Source of the DNA: Paracentrotus lividus
Taxonomy: Eukaryota > Echinodermata > Echinoidea > Camarodonta > Echinidae
Direction: 5' to 3'
Assembly: GCA_940671915.1 (NCBI GenBank)
Contig: CALNVZ010003426.1
Coordinates: 8,380,237 to 8,444,236 of the forward strand
Length of the DNA: 64,000 nucleotides
Shown here in pieces: positions 57,528 through 64,000 of this stretch; the first letter of the stretch is position 1; each line of letters begins with the position of its first letter. A program made the position numbers and the translations under genes. A model generated the notes under the pieces. The model worked only from the letters and a program-made list of their open reading frames with translations, had not been told where the DNA came from and made no database searches.

Positions 57528-60499
57528 CGTCGCCCGCACCACGAACCGTCCTCTCTGCGCACTTTGATGCGAAAGTTAGTTTCGCAGAAAACGCATTTAA
57601 AGAAAAGCTTTTTTTAAAGTTGACCTTTATTGGAGACCACTAAAATCAGTGGTTTATGTATCAGAGTAATCTAGAGAGCATGTAGAAGACAATGGTACCA
57701 ACTAGAACTCATATCGATTATTGGAAATTGATTAAAACGCCATTTTAAAAACACCTGTCAATCACTCTAGCCACGCCCATTTTCGGTAGGGAATGGAGTG
57801 ATTTCCTGATGACGTCAGGATATGGAGTTCGGCTCTCAGTGCAGTGCGGCAAGCTAGCTAGGGCCACCCGGCCGTGCCGTGTTGGCGTGTACGTACCCAT
57901 ACACTCACGCAACGCAGTGTACACGATCTGAGCAGTGATATATATATCAAATCCAATTGTATTAGCTTTGTTTTGTATTCATATTTGCAAATAATCACAA
58001 AACGGAGCAATCTTTATAGAAATTAATGTTGTGGTAATTTCTCTTTGAAAATAAGTGCCATTGCTAGTAGACTAAATCTTTTCTACCTACTACTATCTAG
58101 TACCTCTCTCGATCATATTTCTTTTTCACTCAACAAATTGACGCTCAATTATTCTGAGCAGAACAGAATCAAGTCCCGGCAAGCTAAAACTATTTTGCAA
58201 TTGTATGTGATCCTTTCTTCATTTTTTTAACAGAGAATAATAAGCCCCAGCAATCCATGTATAATTTAGTATATTTAAAAAAAATCAAATATGTCTCGAA
58301 GAATCTCAATCGAGATTCTAAGCTACTATCTGGTATTTCCCCGATGGTGTGACAAAAGCTGTGCGGCAAAACGCTAGCAAGACGTATGATACTGGATCTC
58401 ATGTGGGATATACAGTAGATTTTAATGTGATAATTGGTTATTGGACAATGATACATGTGATGGATAACATAAATTATAATTTTTATGAAAGATTTTTAGT
58501 TTACAAAGAATGGATACTACTAAAAGAAAAATAATATAGCTTGTTGGGTACCTTATGAGCGAGGTTGGAATTACATGCGTCATATTGTTGCTCGTTCTAT
58601 CCTCGTGTTCTTGATGTTGAAAAAGCTTGTCCTTTTTAATTAACCAGTTATATTATTTGAGCTCGTAATTTGCCAACCCATGTTTGTTGCGAGAGATGGA
58701 TAGACGAGTCATACATCGACAATGGATGTTGACTCCTTCAGGAAGCAAGCCGAAAAGAAAACTGGTGGTCGCCGATGCTTGCTGGGGTAGCAGCAACCGG
58801 CGTATGACGGGTTTACCATCGCTGCCCGGCGAATGACAGCAAGGAGAGAGTTTAAACAAATAAGAACAATTGGTTAGCGTGAGTAGAGTTGAGGAGAAAT
58901 AATTAATTTCAACCAGCTGAAACAAGCATATTCAGACTCGTGCAAATATAATATTTTTCAATCAATACCATTTGTCTATGTGTGTCGGATCAAGCTGGTT
59001 GCATTCAAATGTGCCCTCCTTGCATCGGCGTAATTGCTTGCTCATTTTGGTAAAGCAATTTTATCTGCTTGCACTGGAGCTACAGGGGTACGCATGCTGC
59101 AGCTATTCCGCCTGGGGCGAAGTTTAAGCAAATTGCTGCTTCTGAGCTGCGAGGGACATCGACTTCCGCCTCATTCCTGAAATGTATCACCCAATTCGCC
59201 GCATCGATGTCTCGATTTTGTTCCGTTGCCTACTAGCATTGACTGAGACTTTCTTCTCATTTCATTTCAATGGTTTCGATTTATCTAATTGTGACTCATC
59301 CGGATCGACTTCGTCATTGTTTACGATATAGGTTTGTAATTCCCGGGCCTATACTCGCACGCGCGCACTCAAAAGCCACATAGCCAGCAAATCCGGAAAT
59401 GAATTCACAGCCGCAATTCCATATCCTGACGTCAGCATTTGGGCGACTTTTGGGGTACGTATTTGGGGGCGTTTCAGTGGGGGCGTCCCGATAACCGATA
59501 AATGAGCTCCAGAATTTTTTTAAAAATCGGCGATTAGTTAAATAGTGTTCCTCATGTTATTTCCTGCTCAGTGATACATAATTCGACCATATTTATTATC
59601 TATGAACATCAACTTTAAACCAGCAATAATTGCACCTAAAAGTAGAGCAAATAAAAAACCGATGACTTCATTCGATAGTTCAGGTTCCAAAGTTTTATCC
59701 CGTATCTTTACATTATCTTGAACTCAATTATTTACTCCACAGTGGGCATCATAATAGAGAGGACGGTTCGTGAAAAAGAAAAAGCGCGCGATCGCGCCTC
59801 GCGCCTTCACCACGAACCGTCCGCTCTCCCTTACGCATGCACTAAGTGAATGAGAGCGTTAGAAACTCCTTCGGGGGAAATCAAAATTTACTTAAATTTT
59901 GCTCTAACAATAGTTTTAGACGTCAGTTTTTGAAATTAAAAATATACACAATGAGATTAAACTATTCTAGTTCCATTCTGCAATTGTTATCCTCCAAATT
60001 TACTAAATGCTCTTTTTATAACAGAGAGGACGGTTCGTGAAAAAGAAAAGTGCGCGATCGCGCCTCGCGCCTTCACCACGAACCGTCCGCTCTCCCTTGC
60101 GCATGCACAAAGTAAATGGGAGCATCAGAAACTCCTTCGGGAGAAATCAAAATTCACTTAAATTCTGTTCTAACTATAGTTTTAGACGTCAATTTTTTAT
60201 ATTAGAAATATACACAATGAGATTGAACTATTCTAGTTCCATTCTGCAATTGTTATCCTCCAAATTTACTAAATGCTCCTTTTATAACAGAGAGGACGGT
60301 TCGTGGTACAGAAATATCCAATTTATTGCAAGAGGACGCTTTATGATGACGTCGTTATTACGTAACCGCGCAAAGTTAGACTCTGAAATTTTCACAAAAA
60401 GGAGGTATCTATGAGTACATGAAAAAAATGCATAAAAATGAAAATTGAAAAAAAAATGCCGAATTTGGCCAGAGAGGACGGTTCGTGAAACGGGCGACG
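57528..60499. mobile_element. 2.97-kb element with 29-bp terminal inverted repeats
   Basis: Left end CGTCGCCCGCACCACGAACC and the inverse right end (GGTTCGTGAAACGGGCGACG) match over 29 bp with four differences, and ATAA lies on both sides (57524, 60500). A second inverted pair (ATATCCTGACGTCA near 57815 and 59425) sits further in. The right part holds tandem units that repeat the end. No transposase frame is visible; the longest (58653-58925, minus) is unrecognised. Confidence 0.8.
59755..60480. repeat. 267-bp tandem repeat inside the element
   Basis: Units start at about 59755, 60021 and 60288 (partial), each opening with GAGAGGACGGTTCGTG, with a fourth opening at 60470. The first two units contain a GC-rich hairpin whose far arm is CACGAACCGTCCGCTCTC. 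Confidence 0.88.
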
Positions 60500-60503
60500 A
60501 TAA

Positions 60504-61484
60504 TATGTCAAATATCATTTCAATCGGATTCTTGTTAAGGTAAAAAAATAAAATTACATAAAATTAAATACAGCATGTTCTTTCAGATTTCCTTTTGTTC
60601 AACCATGACCTATAGACTAGACTGGGCATGGGCAGGACTTCTGATCTAATGATGAGCTTTTATTTCTTGAATAAAGTTTTCCAACTCCAGCTTGTTCTTT
60701 TAGTTTGTCAATATTGCAACGACTAATGTTGTAGGTTTGATTCAACCGGTATATTGCTGTCATGAATAACAGATCAACGTAAAAGGGTACATGCAGGTAA
60801 TATGGGCTACCTAAGCACATTTGCATAATTTGCATAAAATTACAAAATGACACACAGCCTAATCGTTGTTTATAATGAATCAATAACAACTGCTCTAACT
60901 TTTATTGTGAAGAAAAACAATCATCACCAACCCCCTGTCTGCAATATTCAAATGTTGACGTCATCACCAAAGTGAAATTTTGTGAAATTGAGTGAAAGAG
61001 AAATTTCAGATGCTCTCACGACAATAATTTTTCGTAAACAGTTCATATGAACAACAAATGGCGCTCATACCGGTCACCGGTCACCACATGATTTGCCTCA
61101 CGTAGCCCATATTACCTGCTAGCCCATATTACCTGCATGTACCCTAGGGTTTATCCTAGGGATACCTGGAATATGAAAAGTATTGCTTGATCGGGGAAGT
61201 GTTGGTGCTTTCTTCTACCTATTAAGTCTATTATAATATCTGCATTTTTTTGACAGGAAAATGTTCATCACAAACGGCTGCGAAATAATTATACTACCCT
61301 TTTCACTTTAAGAAAGTTACATAAATCAACTATAATCGTAAAAATTACGGGGGAAAATATATCAAGCGAATCTATATCATGAAATTGGCACGAGAAGATC
61401 AAGGAAAATCCACTTTTTATTATGAACGAGGAAGCAACATGAGATAAAGAAAAACAAAAGAAGTATATAAATGTACTATACTAC
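60504..61484. other. AT-rich spacer with a short duplicated phrase
   Basis: GTACATGCAGGTAATATGGG at 60787 recurs inversely near 61106-61143 (CCCATATTACCTGCATGTAC), suggesting another inverted-repeat element of about 360 bp. Confidence 0.45.
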
Positions 61485-61632
61485 TAAAGGCCCGGTCCCA
61501 CTGGCGGGAGGATTAATTGCGTATGAATTGCGTATACAAATTTCGTTCATTTGCAACAAAAAACAAAAACAAAACAAACAATCCGCAATTCATATGCAAA
61601 TCATCCTAAAAAGCCAGTGGGACCGCGCCTTT
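61485..61632. mobile_element. AAAGGC(C/G)CGGTCCCACTGGC MITE
   Basis: TAAAGGCCCGGTCCCACTGG on the left; GCCAGTGGGACCGCGCCTTTA on the right. 148 bp with an A-rich centre. Confidence 0.85.
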
Positions 61633-61888
61633 AGACAGGCCTTTATAATAAGGCTACATCAATATATTTAATCTTAATGCTTATACATTCATATAAAATT
61701 CGTTTGAGCTTCATCAGCATACAATATTATCCATTTCTTAAAAAAAAAAAAAAAAATGCTACACAAAGTTGCAACGTTGGGAGACGTTTTCTAACTTTAC
61801 ACAATTTTCTGCTAACAATTTAACAAGTTCTTACGTTATAGCCTATGAATCAATTTTATCGAATCTGTAAGCCTACATGTTAATCTAT

Positions 61889-62590
61889 ATAGACTGTTAA
61901 AAATGGTACAATCGGGGAAAAATAATTTAGGTATGACATCTTTTAAAACGATATTATCTCTGCTAGAAAGAACACAGTGTCCCACAGTGCAAAACACAAT
62001 GTCAACCACAATGTGAACACACCCTGAACACAGTATAAAATCAGTTAAATTCGAGCGTTTTAACACTGTGAACCAGTTTTTCGCACAGTGGGGGGGGGGG
62101 GTAAATTCACAGTGTAGAAACAAATACCACAGGTGAACACTATGTGAAAAACCATAATCACAGTGTGAAATCATCACCACGCCGTTGAATTGAACATTTT
62201 AACGTAGTCGACTATGTTAACACACTGTGGGACACTGTGTTCTTTCCAGCAGGCTGGGATGTGTTAGCAAATTAAAGCAAAAAGGTTATTCTTACTGATT
62301 CAATTTATTTGATATAATTTGCTTTTGTGAAACATAATTTGTGCTTAATTATAATGAGAGAACAGGAATGGAATAATCCTTATGTGCGAAACCTTTACAA
62401 ACCATGCGCAAAATGGATTTTCTTGACTGTAGACAAATAATCATAACATCTACGGCTCCAAATGGACAGGATAAAATGCAGAAGAAAGTTTGTTTTTCCT
62501 GCATTGTGCAAATACGAAACACTATGTATACCAGGTTGTGATTAATCTTCGTACTATAAGAAATGTTTCACAATTGTACCAATTTTGTAC
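61889..62590. mobile_element. CAGTCTGTGT MITE, copy 3 (old, interrupted)
   Basis: AAAAATGGTACAATCGGGGA on the left and TTAATCTTCGTACTATAAGA with TTTCACAATTGTACCA on the right match copies 1 and 2, but the ends have decayed. A second MITE splits it. Confidence 0.75.
61960..62253. mobile_element. ACACAGTGT-rich MITE, copy 2, nested
   Basis: CTGCTAGAAAGAACACAGTG to CACTGTGTTCTTTCCAGCAG; nearly complete palindrome at the ends. Inserted in the older CAGTCTGTGT copy. Confidence 0.88.
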
Positions 62591-63500
62591 CAAAAAAAAA
62601 AAATCAATTAAACCTCGTTTTCTATATTAGACAAATCGTCTGTATAACAGTCAATGTCATTGACCATGTGAAGAATCTACGAAGCAATGGGGGGCGTAAT
62701 TGTTTGTTCTTTTAATGTTCAATTTTATTATTTACTCAGTAGACCTACTTATAATATTAAAATATTGTAATCACCATAAAATGTAGAAACCTTGCAATAC
62801 ATTTTTATTTACAAATAATAAACACACACAGATTTCATTATACAAGCAAGGACTATTTTAGTCGAACTTTGAAGCCATTTAATTTACGATCGCGGGGAAC
62901 AAATAGACCAGAATTTCTTCAGCCTTTAACTAATATTGATATTTGTTAATTATTTTCTTCATTACTCTACTATTTTTTTTGCGCAAAATGGATTTTTCTT
63001 TACTGTAGACAGATAATCATATCTCAAAACATCTACGGCTCCAAATGAAAAGGAACAAATGCAGAAGAAAGTTTGTTTTTCCTGCATTGTGGAAGAACAA
63101 AACATTACCAGGTTGAGATTAATCTTCGTACTATAAAGAAATGTTTCCCATTTGTATCATTTTTGTACAAAAAAAAAAAAGAAGAAAAAACTCAGTTAAA
63201 CCTCATGTTCTATATTGGACAAATCGTTGGTATAACAGTCAATGTCATTGACCATGTGGAGAAATCTACCAATCAATAGGAGGCGTAATTGTTTGTTCTT
63301 TTAATGCACAATTTTATTATTTACCATGATATTGAGAGATTGTAATCACCATAAACTATATAAACCTTGCAATACATTTTTATTTACACAGAATAAACAC
63401 ACATAAATTTCAATTTTACAAGCAAACATTATTTCAGTCAGACTTTGACGTCATTTATTTTAAGATTGCGGGGAACAAATAGACCTGAATTTCTTCAGCC
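62405..63500 (+). repeat. Tandem duplication of about 520 bp
   Basis: 62405-62922 and 62982-63500 share GCGCAAAATGGATTTT, CATCTACGGCTCCAAATG, ACAGTCAATGTCATTGACCA and AACAAATAGACC-GAATTTCT in the same order. Both halves are non-coding and include the tail of the interrupted MITE. Confidence 0.85.
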
Positions 63501-63744
63501 ATTCATGTGAAGAAAATGAACGTTTCATTGATTGTTGCAAAGGGGAAGTAACGATTTTAGATATATTTATGATAATTTAAAAAAATCTATTTTGAATGCA
63601 TGATCACGATACCAGATGTCTATCAAGGTTTCTACAATTATATCGTAAATGAGATATTTATTCATGGTTTTATTCTAGACATTACTATGTAAGCCTTTTA
63701 CTCAATATTTTAAGTTTTATCGAACAAAAACCATCACCAAGATA

Positions 63745-63925
63745 TGCTAGAAATAACAGTGTCCAACAGTGTGTTCACATATAGTCGACTATGTTAAAAC
63801 CCCCGAATTAAACGGTGTAGTGATGATTCCACATTGTAATATGATTTTCCACATAGTGTTCACTTGGTGATGTTTGGTTTCACATTGTGAATTCACCCCC
63901 ATCACAATATAAGCTAGATGAATCT
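63745..63925. mobile_element. ACACAGTGT-rich MITE, copy 3, truncated
   Basis: TGCTAGAAATAACAGTGT start and GTTCACATATAGTCGACTAT body match copy 2; the far end is missing and unrelated sequence with a CCGCGCACGGTCGG hairpin follows. Confidence 0.7.
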
Positions 63926-64000
63926 TCGACCGCGCACGGTCGGAAGGCATGCCTCCGTATTGCCACATCGGAAAAAAAAGGCATGCGCATGTTGAGTATT

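Overview
The window is animal nuclear DNA: AT-rich, intron-bearing and dense with short inverted-repeat transposons. The gene content (a vertebrate-like type IV diacylglycerol kinase and an intronless orphan rhodopsin-type GPCR) and frequent short words such as TACATGTA and AGGCCTAC suggest a marine invertebrate deuterostome, most likely an echinoderm (possibly a sea urchin). The species assignment is inference.

Layout. 1-5430 is a CpG-rich stretch with no intact gene: an ATCGAT-based tandem array, broken open frames and a poly-A run, bounded on the right by inverted copies of an 86-bp palindrome. It looks like decayed mobile DNA. From 6383 to 29872 the + strand carries the last sixteen coding exons that I could place for a diacylglycerol kinase of the zeta/iota type: MARCKS-like basic domain, catalytic domain, accessory domain, acidic linker, ankyrin repeats and a C-terminal PDZ ligand. 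The exons join in frame into 762 residues. The 5' exons for the C1 domains were not found and should lie left of the window. The last exon is 6.8 kb beyond the penultimate one and encodes the family's ETAV tail; reading on past the penultimate donor gives a different tail ending WTDV.

From about 31.3 to 53.5 kb I find no convincing gene. That stretch is AT-rich spacer with transposon relics, including nested insertions (a palindromic family at 42.7-50.2 kb interrupted by a 2.36-kb element). At 53618-54721 an intact single-exon class A GPCR is encoded on the + strand. The remaining 9 kb is again repeats, including a roughly 3-kb element with 29-bp terminal inverted repeats and a 4-bp flanking duplication (57528-60499).

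The kinase and the GPCR are independent genes. Receptor-coupled phospholipase C makes the diacylglycerol that such kinases remove, but nothing here shows that these two genes act together. Many of the shorter open frames overlap repeats or begin at non-ATG codons and are not listed as genes.
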